From JBOGNO01 sp050747245 (GTDB taxonomy: Bacteria > Acidobacteriota > Terriglobia > Acidiferrales > UBA7541): a stretch of 64,000 nt of DNA. Of this stretch, positions 32,220 through 41,153 are shown in pieces. The notes beneath the pieces were generated by a model. That model worked only from the letters and a program-made list of their open reading frames with translations. It ran no database searches and had not been told where the DNA came from. The stretch's first letter is position 1. The number at the start of each line of letters is the position of its first letter. Both the position numbers and the translations under genes were made by a program. The DNA lies in NCBI GenBank assembly GCA_050747245.1, contig JBOGNO010000003.1, positions 62,001 to 126,000 of the forward strand. Direction: 5' to 3'.

Positions 32220-33071
32220 ATGAAGATTGGTATCAGCGGCGCAAGCGGCCAACTCGGCAAGGCGGTCCTGGCGCAACTAAAAGCGCGAGGTGACCACCAC
32301 AGCGTTGTCGGTATTTCCCGCACTCCCGAAACTATTCGGCCGCCTGCGGAAAGCAGGCACGGCGACTACGACGAGCCGGAAACGCTGGTTGAAGCTTATC
32401 GGGGCCTTGATCGCCTTCTGATCATTCCTGGACCAGACGTGCGCCCGGGCGTACGCGGACGTCAGTTCTTGGCTGCAATCTATGCTGCGGCAAACGTTGG
32501 CGTCGGACACATCGTGTTGATGTCGTCGGCAGCTACTCGCGAGGCGGCCGAACCCGAGATGTTCGCACCCTATTGGACGGGCGAGCAGCATTTGATGAAG
32601 GCGGCGCCGCGATGGACCATTCTGCGAATGAATTATTACGCCGAATCGTTTGCGCAGGTTGCGTCCGTGTTGCTCCCCGGCGGAGTCTTGCCTGGTCTTG
32701 ACGAGAACCGGGTCGCCTTTGTATCTCGGGACGACGTAGCAGGAGCGGCAGCGGGGATTCTTCTTGGCGAGGGCCATTCCGGCGCCATTTACAACGCGAC
32801 CGGTCCCGTTGCAGTTACCGGGGGAGAACGTGCCGCCCTTTTTTCTGAAATTACACAACGGCCCTTCCGCTTTGTCGTACTCGATGAAGCGCATCTGCGC
32901 GGCGCGCTCGTTCAGGGTGGCATACCCCACGAATATATTGACGCCGTGATGGATATCCAAAGGCGTTTCGCGGCGGGCAACTTCGACATCGTCACCGGGG
33001 ACGTGGAGCGCCTCGCCGGGCACCGGCCCCGAACGCTTTGCGAAGTTCTTTCACAACAATACCTCCCCTAA
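32220..33071 (+). CDS. NmrA/QorB-like NAD(P)-binding oxidoreductase
   Basis: The ATG at 32220 follows GAGGAG. The 283-residue product opens MKIGISGASGQLGKAVLAQL (GxxGxxG), then VVGISRTPETIRPPAESRHG and DYDEPETLVEAYRGLDRLLI, typical of QOR2-like atypical SDRs that use NAD(P)H on quinones or act as redox sensors. IVLMSSAA and WTILRMNYYAESFAQ follow. Its 5' flank and a segment around residues 180-215 are present again, degenerate, at 34404-34690, evidence of a duplicated and decayed copy. Confidence 0.88.
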   Translation: MKIGISGASGQLGKAVLAQLKARGDHHSVVGISRTPETIRPPAESRHGDYDEPETLVEAYRGLDRLLIIPGPDVRPGVRGRQFLAAIYAAANVGVGHIVLMSSAATREAAEPEMFAPYWTGEQHLMKAAPRWTILRMNYYAESFAQVASVLLPGGVLPGLDENRVAFVSRDDVAGAAAGILLGEGHSGAIYNATGPVAVTGGERAALFSEITQRPFRFVVLDEAHLRGALVQGGIPHEYIDAVMDIQRRFAAGNFDIVTGDVERLAGHRPRTLCEVLSQQYLP

Positions 33072-33229
33072 CTTCCTTTCAAAGTGGACGTGAGGCATCA
33101 ACGGTAACCCGCACAAATTCAGACAAGTACTTCAGGAGAACGTCCCGCCGCTTTCCCGGGCTGTGGGGCAGCGCAGCCAAGCGGCTTGAAAGTGGCCATC
33201 ACCGTTCGGGAAGGATAAGGAGAAGCGTC

Positions 33230-33976
33230 ATGCCATCCAACGTTGTCAAGATCGATGAGTCAGAAGCAACGCTCGTTTCATTCAGTGATTTGGGAGCGGA
33301 GGAAGCGCTCGTCACTGCCGCCAAAAGAGGAGATGGACGGGCATTTGAAATACTCGTCAAGCGCCACGAACCAGGGATCCTCGCGCTTGCGTTGCGTTAC
33401 ACACGCGTCCGCGAGGACGCCGAAGACGTTGTCCAGAAAAGCTTCCAAAAGGCTTTCGTACACTTGCATCGGTTTGAAGGGAAATCTAGGTTTTCCACCT
33501 GGCTTTCGCGGATCGCGATCAACGAGGCTTTGATGTTGCTGCGGAAGAAGCGCGCCTCACCGGAGGTCCCAATCGAAGAGTCGACCACGATGGAAGAAAC
33601 AAGTCTGACACTGGATCATCTTCCCGACTCGGACCCGAGTCCTGAAGAAAACTGCTTGCACGAAGAGCGAAAGCGAATTCTGTCAGCAGCTATAAACCAG
33701 TTAACGCCACGAAAACGAAAAGCAATCGAACTGCGGGAACTGGGCGAATTCTCCACAACGGAGACCGCTCGGATTTTGGGTCTGTCGATTAGTGCAGTGA
33801 AAGCCCGGGTGTTCCATGCAAGAAAGGCATTGCGCACGAGTTTGAAGGATACGTCGGGTTTGTTTGGACGTCCCGGAGAGACGCTTAAGAGCCAACGGGA
33901 AGACGAGGCATGTCTCCGAAGAAACAGCTTCCCTGCAAGGCGTGCGCGTAAAGGGGATGAAAGGAGGCTCTCATGA
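33230..33976 (+). CDS. ECF-type RNA polymerase sigma factor
   Basis: From ATG 33230 (AAGGAG upstream) the 248-residue product has sigma region 2 (AFEILVKRHEPGILALALRY, TRVREDAEDVVQKSFQKAFV, FEGKSRFSTWLSRIAINEAL) and region 4 (AINQLTPRKRKAIELRELGE, FSTTETARILGLSISAVKAR, VFHARKALR). The last 35 residues are a basic tail. No anti-sigma factor is adjacent; instead the stop overlaps a 30-codon membrane peptide gene. It should direct a stress regulon that cannot be named. Confidence 0.92.
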   Translation: MPSNVVKIDESEATLVSFSDLGAEEALVTAAKRGDGRAFEILVKRHEPGILALALRYTRVREDAEDVVQKSFQKAFVHLHRFEGKSRFSTWLSRIAINEALMLLRKKRASPEVPIEESTTMEETSLTLDHLPDSDPSPEENCLHEERKRILSAAINQLTPRKRKAIELRELGEFSTTETARILGLSISAVKARVFHARKALRTSLKDTSGLFGRPGETLKSQREDEACLRRNSFPARRARKGDERRLS

Positions 33977-34065
33977 CGATGTTCTTTATCGCAGTGCTGG
34001 CGATTTTGGGATTTCTGTGCTTCAGCGGACCGGACGGTTTTCTGGGCCCGAAGCATCGTCACTGA
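33973..34065 (+). CDS. 30-aa membrane peptide coupled to the sigma factor
   Basis: The ATG overlaps the sigma-factor stop (ATGA) and has AAGGAGG 6 bp upstream, a strong translational signal. The peptide is MTMFFIAVLAILGFLCFSGP followed by DGFLGPKHRH: one membrane helix and a short basic tail. It could be a membrane-tethered regulator of the sigma factor or a stand-alone small protein. It is below usual gene-calling thresholds. Confidence 0.55.
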   Translation: MTMFFIAVLAILGFLCFSGPDGFLGPKHRH

Positions 34066-34150
34066 ACTGTGCTTCCTGCGGCGGCGTCGTCCGTGGCCCG
34101 CTGGATACGCTCTGAAAACTACTTTTTCCGCAACGAGAAGGAGTGCAATC

Positions 34151-34252
34151 TTGAAGCCACCATCAATTGTCGGTTGGTATCGCATCCTAAGCGCGCATTT
34201 TCACTGGACCGCATTCCAGGCGATTCGCTACGCATTGTGGCTCGCCCGCTAG
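34151..34252 (+). CDS. 33-aa small protein rich in Trp, His and Arg
   Basis: A TTG start follows AAGGAG with ideal spacing. The peptide begins MKPPSIVGWYRILSAHFHWT and continues FQAIRYALWLAR before TAG. It looks like an amphipathic helix. I do not know the family. The strong ribosome site and its place after the sigma-factor/small-peptide pair are the reasons to list it. Confidence 0.45.
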   Translation: MKPPSIVGWYRILSAHFHWTAFQAIRYALWLAR

Positions 34253-34403
34253 ATAGCGTTGTCCCGGACTACGCTGTCACCCTGCCTGCCGCCGCAGACT
34301 CCGCGCCGACAGGGAAGGATTTTCGCGCGTCGGTCCCTTGAGTCGGAACAATTCGGTCCTGATCGTCGATCCGCTTTCTGCGTCAAAGATTGTGAAGTCG
34401 GAC

Positions 34404-34690
34404 CTTCTTCCCGTTCGCTTTGGCCTAGTCTGCAAGAGGAATGTCACGACCGGCTAGTTACAGCGGCGTTTCTACTTCGCATAATCGTGATGTTGTGAGG
34501 CATCGTGACCGTCATTCGCGAGATGGTTATCGATTGGCAATCACATTCTTAGCGCAGCACAAGGAAGGATTGGCGGCGTGGATTCTCTTGGCAAGGGCCA
34601 CACCGGCGCCATTTACAGCGCGACCCGGTCCGGTTGCCGTAACCGGGCCGAACGTGCCGCCCTGATTTCTGCTTGCGCTCGTCAGCCCCG
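34404..34690 (+). pseudogene. degenerate partial copy of the NmrA gene at 32220
   Basis: Two blocks match the upstream gene. Around 34421-34500 copies its 5' flank (both contain GCTAGTTACA and then AATCGTGATGTTGT). Around 34585-34665 copies the coding segment near 32764-32850 (CCGGCGCCATTTACA, then GTAACCGGG-like and AACGTGCCGCCCT). The intervening 5' half of the gene is lost and the frame is broken. The sigma-factor block lies between gene and remnant. Confidence 0.7.
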
Positions 34691-34704
34691 CGGTCACGAT
34701 CAAA

Positions 34705-35847
34705 ATGAAAATAAGAAGGCTAGTAAAACATGGACCTACGGTTTCGGCCATTGGACTTGGTTGCATGACGATGAGTGTTCTCGGAATGGCAATGACGGGT
34801 CTATTTTCATTGGTGAGATGTTCTTCGATGCAATCTAGACCGCAATCAGATCACTTCAACGGAAGAACCTTTTATAATCCTACTCTCAGCAAACAGCTGT
34901 CACTTGGCGTCACAGATGTCATACGCATGCTCTTCGAGAAAAGAGCGAAATGGCCACGCTCAGTTGAGAATCAAGGCACGCCGCATCTTCATCAGCTGCT
35001 CAAGGACGATCAAGTGGCTCTTACGTTCATCAATCACGCTACTTTTTTGATTCAGTTCCCCCACCTGAATATCCTGACTGACCCGATTTGGTCTGACAGG
35101 GCAAGCCCCTTTAGTTTCGCGGGCCCTAAGCGCGTTAGAAAACCGGGCGTTCCCATTGAGGAGCTGCCGAAAATCGACGTTATTGTCATCAGCCATAATC
35201 ACTACGATCACTTGGACATCGAAACCATTAAGACCTTAAACAAACTGTTCGCTCCGAAGGTATTGGTTCCGATTGGCGACAAGGCTTTGATTAAGTCTGT
35301 CGGCATCAAGGATGTACAAGAACTAGACTGGTGGGAAACCGTCCATGTCGGAGAGCATACCACTATAACTTTTACTCCTGTCCAGCACTCATCGAGGCGC
35401 GGTCTCTTTAATCGAGATAGGAGCCTTTGGGGAAGCTACTTCATTCAAAATGAACAACGGAGCGTCTATTATGGAGGAGACGCTGGGTATTCAACTCACT
35501 ACACCGATATAAGAACTCGTCTCGGAGCTGCCGACATTGCCCTTCTCGGAATTGGATCTTATTCCCCTCGCTGGTTCATGAAGCCCATTCACATGAATCC
35601 CGAGGAAGCGGTACGCGCCCATCAGGATTTACAAGTGAATCTTAGTATCGCAATGCACTTCGGAACCTTTCAACTTTCAAATGAAGCGATCAACCAACCG
35701 AACGATGAACTCAAAGCAGCTCTGGCAAAAGAGGGACTCTCCGAGAGCAGGTTCGTCATCATGCAAGAAGGCGAAACTCGCGTTTATGGACCCGAAATAA
35801 AGCGCGAGGGTCTTCCAGGAACGCGCTCCAAACTCAACCTGGAATAA
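34705..35847 (+). CDS. NAPE-PLD/UlaG-like metallo-beta-lactamase-fold hydrolase with an aldo/keto reductase-like N-terminus
   Basis: Residues 1-24 (MKIRRLVKHGPTVSAIGLGC, MTMS) match the start of aldo/keto reductases. From about residue 25 the protein is an MBL-fold hydrolase: a hydrophobic leader (LGMAMTGLFSLVRCSSM), SDHFNGRTFYNP, VALTFINHATFLIQFPHLNI, LTDPIWSDRASPFSFAGPKR, the metal motif ISHNHYDHLD (H164, H166, D168, H169), LDWWETVHVG, YYGGDAGYS and AMHFGTF. The 24 codons look fused in frame to a lipoprotein-like gene. The native start may be an internal ATG near residue 21-28. The enzyme probably hydrolyses a phospho- or phospholipid ester in the envelope. Confidence 0.85.
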   Translation: MKIRRLVKHGPTVSAIGLGCMTMSVLGMAMTGLFSLVRCSSMQSRPQSDHFNGRTFYNPTLSKQLSLGVTDVIRMLFEKRAKWPRSVENQGTPHLHQLLKDDQVALTFINHATFLIQFPHLNILTDPIWSDRASPFSFAGPKRVRKPGVPIEELPKIDVIVISHNHYDHLDIETIKTLNKLFAPKVLVPIGDKALIKSVGIKDVQELDWWETVHVGEHTTITFTPVQHSSRRGLFNRDRSLWGSYFIQNEQRSVYYGGDAGYSTHYTDIRTRLGAADIALLGIGSYSPRWFMKPIHMNPEEAVRAHQDLQVNLSIAMHFGTFQLSNEAINQPNDELKAALAKEGLSESRFVIMQEGETRVYGPEIKREGLPGTRSKLNLE

Positions 35848-35867
35848 CGGAGGCCGTCATGAAGCTC

Positions 35868-36899
35868 TCACCTCACGGGAGAGAAGACCGCAATGCGTGG
35901 GCGCGCGAACAAAGCGGCGTAGGCTACGTAAACTTTGTGGGTTTCAGGATCGACTGTCAGGGTATGGGCGAGAAGGTGTGTACTCACCGTCTCTAGCGGG
36001 CTGTAGGAGTCTGGACTGTTCTGCTGGATGACCGTCATCGTTCCGTCCGCGCTCGCCGTGTAGATTCGGTGCAAGGACGGGTCGAAGGCGACAGAGTCCG
36101 TCAGTCTGCCTGTCTTCAGCGTCACAATCACCCGATGACTCTCAAGATCGAACACGACCAGGCGAGCGTTTCCAAAACATGCGGCGAATGCACGCCGGCT
36201 GTCGGGATCGATGGCTAGCCCGGTTGGGCGCTCACATCCGGCAAGACTCCATTGGCCGACGACAAATCGCTTCGCAAGATCGATCGCAGCGAGCGCGTTG
36301 ATATCCGCGAGATTCTGGTACACGAGGCCGGTATGTGAATCCACTGCAGGGTATTCCGGAATGCCTGGAAGCCGTACGATTCCGGCAACTGCAGGTACGA
36401 CGGGATCGATCAAAGTGGCGGTCTTTGCATCAGCACTTGCAACATAGACAAGCTTCGCTTCAGGATCGTAGATAATCGCATCTGGATCCGGAGCTACTGG
36501 AATGCTGGTGATCGGCTGCAGCCTGACAGGATCGAACACATCAACGACGTTTTTTCCGCTGCGTGTGACAAACGCAAGCTGCTGCCCGCGAACAACGGCG
36601 ACGCCATGTGGCGCCGGCTCTCCCTTGAACTCGCCGAACTGAGTACTGCCGACCCCGGAGAGCGAAATTCTGACTACGCTCCCTGAGGACATCGCGGTCA
36701 CGTAAATGTTTCGGTCAACGATCGAAAGGTAGTCGTAAATCGAGAAATTTCCATTCTTCGGCAGAAGGATGTAACCGTCAAATCGCATCGAACGCGACGA
36801 ACTAGGAGTGCCCGGCAGTGAAAACCGCACAACGATCGAGATGAGTGCAATTAGCACAAAACCTGCCAGAATGAGCACGATCCTGCCAAGCGTTTTCAT
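35868..36899 (-). CDS. YncE-like beta-propeller protein, membrane-anchored
   Basis: From ATG 36899 the 343-residue product has an N-terminal membrane helix (IVLILAGFVLIALISIVVRF) followed by repeated propeller blades: DRNIYVTAMSSGSVVRISLS, QQLAFVTRSGKNVVDVFDPV, AKLVYVASADAKTATLIDPV, RRAFAACFGNARLVVFDLES, HRIYTASADGTMTVIQQ. Such proteins are periplasmic scaffolds of unknown ligand. It starts 5 bp after the HpnJ-like gene and is probably co-transcribed. A longer start at 36980 would overlap that gene. Confidence 0.85.
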   Translation of the reverse strand: MKTLGRIVLILAGFVLIALISIVVRFSLPGTPSSSRSMRFDGYILLPKNGNFSIYDYLSIVDRNIYVTAMSSGSVVRISLSGVGSTQFGEFKGEPAPHGVAVVRGQQLAFVTRSGKNVVDVFDPVRLQPITSIPVAPDPDAIIYDPEAKLVYVASADAKTATLIDPVVPAVAGIVRLPGIPEYPAVDSHTGLVYQNLADINALAAIDLAKRFVVGQWSLAGCERPTGLAIDPDSRRAFAACFGNARLVVFDLESHRVIVTLKTGRLTDSVAFDPSLHRIYTASADGTMTVIQQNSPDSYSPLETVSTHLLAHTLTVDPETHKVYVAYAALFARPRIAVFSPVR

Positions 36900-36904
36900 G
36901 AGCG

Positions 36905-38404
36905 TTAGTCGTTGCTGCTGGCCGGAGAAGTGCCCAGAACGGAAACGGTTGTCTTTGGCGTCTCCCCGCGCCGCGCCCATTTCGCCCGCTCCGCGCGTAG
37001 TTTCAGGAAATCAACGGCTTCATGATAAAGGCGCTTACGCTCATAACTGTCCCAAAGCGCCTCGCGCACAATGCGCCACGCTACCCGCGGGCGGAAATAA
37101 TACTCATCGTAGAATCGGCTAACGCCCGCCATCATTTCCGCTTTCGACAAATGCGGGTACTCGATGTGCGGCAATTGGTGTCCGCCGGAATCCGCAAGTG
37201 CTTCCGCACGCAGGAGACCCTGCTTGCTCATTTGGTCGTGGAATTCCGTGCCCGGCAGCGCGTGTGCCAGCGAAACCTGGATAGTCTCGCAGTCCAATTC
37301 CTTCGCGAACTCGATCGTCCGCTCGATGGTCTCCTTGGTTTCTCCAGGTAACCCGATAATGAAGTCGCCGTGGACCTTGATCCCCACCTTTCGGCAATTC
37401 TTCATGAACTCCCGGGCCATTTCGACCGTCGCGCCCTTTTTGACATTCTTCAGGATTTGCGGATCGCCGGACTCGAAACCGACGATGAACAGTCGCGCCC
37501 CGCCATCCGCCATAGCCTTCAGCTCTTCATATTTGCTGTGGCAACGCGCCGTGCACGACCACTGGAACTTCAGCGGCTTGAACTTCTGGCTCAGCTCAAT
37601 GGCACGATCTTTGCGGATGTTGAAGGTATCGTCGTCAAAGAAAATTTCCTTCATCTGCGGAAAATGCTGCAGCGCGTTCTTCACTTCCCGCACGACGTTG
37701 TCCACCGAGCGGACTCGCCACGCATGCCCGGAAATTGTCTGCGGCCACATGCAGAACGTACACAGCGCCGGACAGCCGCGCGAACTGTAGAAGGCGACGA
37801 ACGGATGCAGCAGGAAGGGCACGTTGTAGCGCTCAATCTGCAAATCCCGTTTGTACACGTCGGTAGAAAATGGCAGCGCATCCAGCTCTTCGGTGTGCAA
37901 TTGCGGACGAGGCGCGTTGTGTACAATTCGTCCATCTTTGCGGAAACTGGCGCCGAGGATCTGTTCCAGCGGTTTTCCGCAAGCATATTCCACTACGGCA
38001 TGATCGAACTCGCCGCGCACAATGAAGTCGATGTCCTCGCTGGCATTCAGCGTTTCTTCAGGCCGGATGTGTCCGTGCGGCCCGACAAAAGCCACTTTCA
38101 GCGAACGATTGGCTTCCTTGATCTTTCGCAGGAGCTTGATGTCGCTTTCAAACCCAACCGTCGAGGTATACAGCACAAGGAATTCGTAGTCCTTGCAGAT
38201 CTCGACAGTCTGCCGCCAGTTCACTTTATGCGGAGAAGCATCGAGCAACCGGCTCCCGGGAATCAATCCCGCAGGGTATGTCAGCCAAACGGGGTACCAG
38301 TAGGATTCAATCTCTCTCGTCGCTGGCCAACGCGAACTGGCTCCGCCGTCAAAATTCTCAAAGCTCGGCGGATTTAACAGGAGTGTCTTCATTACATCGG
38401 TCAT
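36905..38404 (-). CDS. hpnJ: HpnJ-type B12-binding-domain radical SAM protein (hopanoid modification)
   Basis: The 499-residue protein opens with TLLLNPPSFENFDGGASSRW and PATREIESYWYPVWLTYPAG, the hallmark of HpnJ. Residues 40-170 are the cobalamin-binding-like domain (YEFLVLYTSTVGFESDIKLL, VAFVGPHGHIRPEETLNASE). The radical SAM core follows: YSSRGCPALCTFCMWPQ (CxxxCxxC for the 4Fe-4S cluster), EIFFDDDTFNIRKDRA, ARLFIVGFESGDPQILKNVK, GDFIIGLPGETKETIERTIE. In hopanoid producers HpnJ acts late in making the cyclitol ether head group of bacteriohopanepolyols. No other hpn genes are nearby. Confidence 0.85.
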   Translation of the reverse strand: MTDVMKTLLLNPPSFENFDGGASSRWPATREIESYWYPVWLTYPAGLIPGSRLLDASPHKVNWRQTVEICKDYEFLVLYTSTVGFESDIKLLRKIKEANRSLKVAFVGPHGHIRPEETLNASEDIDFIVRGEFDHAVVEYACGKPLEQILGASFRKDGRIVHNAPRPQLHTEELDALPFSTDVYKRDLQIERYNVPFLLHPFVAFYSSRGCPALCTFCMWPQTISGHAWRVRSVDNVVREVKNALQHFPQMKEIFFDDDTFNIRKDRAIELSQKFKPLKFQWSCTARCHSKYEELKAMADGGARLFIVGFESGDPQILKNVKKGATVEMAREFMKNCRKVGIKVHGDFIIGLPGETKETIERTIEFAKELDCETIQVSLAHALPGTEFHDQMSKQGLLRAEALADSGGHQLPHIEYPHLSKAEMMAGVSRFYDEYYFRPRVAWRIVREALWDSYERKRLYHEAVDFLKLRAERAKWARRGETPKTTVSVLGTSPASSND

Positions 38405-38474
38405 TCGTCACCCGTTCACCTGATTGGATTAGGTTCAACCACCGAAATGCGAGTACAGACTGCCGCTGTCCGCG

Positions 38475-39506
38475 CTAGTTCGAGCGTGAGCGGCGGCTCT
38501 CCGAATCGCTCGAATCGAAACGCCAATGGGCCGGGGTCGTTCCTTCCCAACTCCGGAAGGCGCGATAGAAGGAATTCGCGTCTTCATAACCGAGCAGGAA
38601 CGCCACTTCGTTGATTTGCATTCCAGGCTGGCTCAGATACTCGCGCCCAAGTTCTTGCCTTGCTTCCGCCAGCAATCCGCGGAACGTTGCCCCTTCGTCG
38701 TCGATCCGGCGTTGCAACGTGCGCACGCTTAGACCCAGTTCCTTGGCCACAGCGGAGGCATCGGGACGGCCACCAGCGACCATTCGCTTCAAGATCCATT
38801 TCACTTGTTCGGTTATCGAGGTGCTTGATTGCTGCTGCTCTAATCGTTTTTCGAGTTGCGGCTGTAGCATCTCCAGCAACTCAGAGTTGTAGGTAACGAA
38901 GGGACGATCCAGATCCATTCGTTTCAAGATGAGCCTGCTGCGCGCGGCCCGAAACAGCACGGGGCAGTTGAAGTAGGCGCGATGCACGGCCGTGTGTTCC
39001 GTGGCCCGGTTCAGTTCGACCCGTATGGGATTGATGGGTTGCTTCGTGCCGTGGCGCCCCATTTCGATTAGCGTTGCGAAGTTCATATCGACCATCACAG
39101 GAGGTTCTTCCTCACGCGTGTGAGGCCACCTCAGTTCGATGGCGCACTCGTCTTTGCGCTCGCTGAGATGCATCTCGCCGGACGAATAGAGCTGCTTGAA
39201 GCGAGCATGTCGCGTGAGTGCATCCCGATAATCGCGGGCGTGGTGGGCCGCTAGCATCGGTAGCGGCAACGGGCTCATGGCCACCAGCGCGCCCATCTTT
39301 AAGCCGACACCGGGATCGTGCGAAAGATCACCCACGGAGCGCCAGATCGCGAAGAACTGAGCCGTTGTCACCACGTGGTCTTCAGTAGAAAAGGTCAGAG
39401 GCAGCCGGGCATGGCGCAATACGGAGGCAGTCTCGATCCCGAACTTTCGCAGCGCTCCCCAAAACGCTATTGGAAGCTTTTGGCGGTCTCCAGCTGGAAT
39501 GGGCAT
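38475..39506 (-). CDS. AraC family regulator with an arabinose-binding-like (ArgR/OruR-type) N-terminus
   Basis: From ATG 39506, just after AGGTGAAGGAG, the 343-residue product has the AraC-binding type N-terminal domain (FGIETASVLRHARLPLTFST, TAQFFAIWRSVGDLSHDPGV, PLPLPMLAAHHARDYRDALT) and a C-terminal double helix-turn-helix (DASAVAKELGLSVRTLQRRI, EYLSQPGMQINEVAFLLGYE, DANSFYRAFRSWEGTTPAHW). The target is unknown; it lies alone between hpnJ and a divergently placed secreted protein gene. Confidence 0.9.
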   Translation of the reverse strand: MPIPAGDRQKLPIAFWGALRKFGIETASVLRHARLPLTFSTEDHVVTTAQFFAIWRSVGDLSHDPGVGLKMGALVAMSPLPLPMLAAHHARDYRDALTRHARFKQLYSSGEMHLSERKDECAIELRWPHTREEEPPVMVDMNFATLIEMGRHGTKQPINPIRVELNRATEHTAVHRAYFNCPVLFRAARSRLILKRMDLDRPFVTYNSELLEMLQPQLEKRLEQQQSSTSITEQVKWILKRMVAGGRPDASAVAKELGLSVRTLQRRIDDEGATFRGLLAEARQELGREYLSQPGMQINEVAFLLGYEDANSFYRAFRSWEGTTPAHWRFDSSDSESRRSRSN

Positions 39507-39839
39507 CTCCTTCACCTCGTCTCGGCGGCCAGCACTCGTTGAATTCCGACGGCCCGTCGGCTTTCACGCCCGAGATCGCCATTGTTACCGAAAGTCGCGC
39601 GCCCGTAACTAGCAAATCGTGACAATTTACTTGCCGAATGCGACACCAAATCTGGCGTGTACCGCAAGCGAAATGGCAGGAAAGGCTGATACAAGCCTGG
39701 TCCGAATTTCGCACAATCACCAAAGCCTTACGGCGCTTGCCGAAAGGCGGAGAGGGTTCAATCGATCCTCACGTTGGCTGGCACGGTTTCGTCCGCGAAC
39801 GTGGATGCCCGCACAAGTGGGAGATTGCAGAGGGTGCGA

Positions 39840-40682
39840 ATGGTGTTCCGGAATTTTCCATTCATTATCGTCTTAGCTGTAGCAGTGACCGCGAGTCAAC
39901 CGGCTCCTGCGCCGCCGATACCGGATGTCCGACAACTCGTGCGCGAAGCCGAGGAGCAACAGAAACAACTCGAAAAGATCCGGGAATCGTATACCTATAC
40001 CTCCATCGAAACTTGGCAGGATCTCGATTCCAACGGCAAGGTGGTGAAGACGGAGACGGAAGAGCACTACATTTTCTTCGTGAACGGCCATCAGATCGAA
40101 CGGACGACGAAGAAAAACGACCACCCGCTGAGCGAGTCTGAAGCGCAAAAAGAAACCGAACACGTTACGAAATTGATTGAGAAGGCACAGAAGACGCCCC
40201 CAGACCAGCCACTGGCTGGCTTTGAGCTCAACCCCACCCGGGCTTTGGAACTTGTGGATACGAGCGCTCCAAGACGCGAGACGTACCGGGGGCGACCGAC
40301 GATCGCGTTTGATTTCGTCGGCCGCAAGAATGCCAAGACTCACGGGGTCATCGAAAACGCCACCAAGCGGCTCAAGGGCACCATTTGGATCGACGAGGCG
40401 GATCGTCAGATGGCTCGCCTCGAAGCCACGTTCTCAGATGATTTCAAGGTAGGCGGGGGGCTCCTGGCTAGCGTTCGAAAAGGAACCTGCGTCCACTTCG
40501 ACCAGGGGCCTGTGGAGGGTGGGTTGTGGCTGCCAACCGGCGCCGAAGCAACCTTTGCGGCACGATTCCTTCTTGTGAGAGGCAAGCACCAGCACTTCAC
40601 AGAGCAGGATTTCGACTACAAGCGATTCAACGTGGATACCCAGCAGGCAAAAGACCCGACGATTATTTCCACCAAGCCCTAG
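39840..40682 (+). CDS. secreted protein with a LolA/outer-membrane-lipoprotein-sorting-like domain
   Basis: The ATG at 39840 follows GAGG and gives 280 residues with a signal peptide (FRNFPFIIVLAVAVTASQPA). The mature part begins with a helix (VRQLVREAEEQQKQLEKIRE) and then long alternating strands (SYTYTSIETWQDLDSNGKVV, IAFDFVGRKNAK, KGTIWIDEADRQMARLEATF, GGLWLPTGAEATFAARFLLV), the half-barrel seen in LolA/LolB-type lipid-binding proteins. It is common in Acidobacteria; function unproven. Confidence 0.7.
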   Translation: MVFRNFPFIIVLAVAVTASQPAPAPPIPDVRQLVREAEEQQKQLEKIRESYTYTSIETWQDLDSNGKVVKTETEEHYIFFVNGHQIERTTKKNDHPLSESEAQKETEHVTKLIEKAQKTPPDQPLAGFELNPTRALELVDTSAPRRETYRGRPTIAFDFVGRKNAKTHGVIENATKRLKGTIWIDEADRQMARLEATFSDDFKVGGGLLASVRKGTCVHFDQGPVEGGLWLPTGAEATFAARFLLVRGKHQHFTEQDFDYKRFNVDTQQAKDPTIISTKP

Positions 40683-41153
40683 ACCAACTGGCCTTCTAAC
40701 ACCCGAATAGTTCGGATGGACGGCTATGAGGCACAGGATTCGACACGCAGCCTCATATCTCATCGGGCGTGCTCGGCGGATTTGCCGACATTCATTACAT
40801 CCCGATACTTCGATCTTTCCACTGTACGCATACCTGCTCACCTTCAGTTCTAACGGATTCGCAAGCCACCAACCGAAAATGGTCGTTTGCGCTTAGCGAC
40901 GGTAGGCGCGACTTGGATGCACATTGGGAAGCGGGGAGCTATTCCGCCATTCAAATGGCGTAACGTGCAAGAAGAACGGCAGGTACTGCTAGTCACAGCT
41001 TTCCCGTGATTCCGCACAATGATGACTCATGTTGCGGTAGCCGGAAATCGGCGATGGAGATGGCATATGTCAGTGTACGGAAGGCGGATACAGGGTGGTC
41101 GTCGCTTAAAACCGACCGGGATGAGGTGCATCAATCGCAAGAGCCAGCGATCA
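40683..41153. other. intergenic, no gene seen
   Basis: Only short frames without family character are present. No convincing terminator, RNA gene or repeat was found. Confidence 0.4.

Noticed and set aside
37370..38377. 335-codon plus-strand frame opposite hpnJ
   Set aside because: The minus strand encodes a full radical SAM protein; this frame is its shadow.
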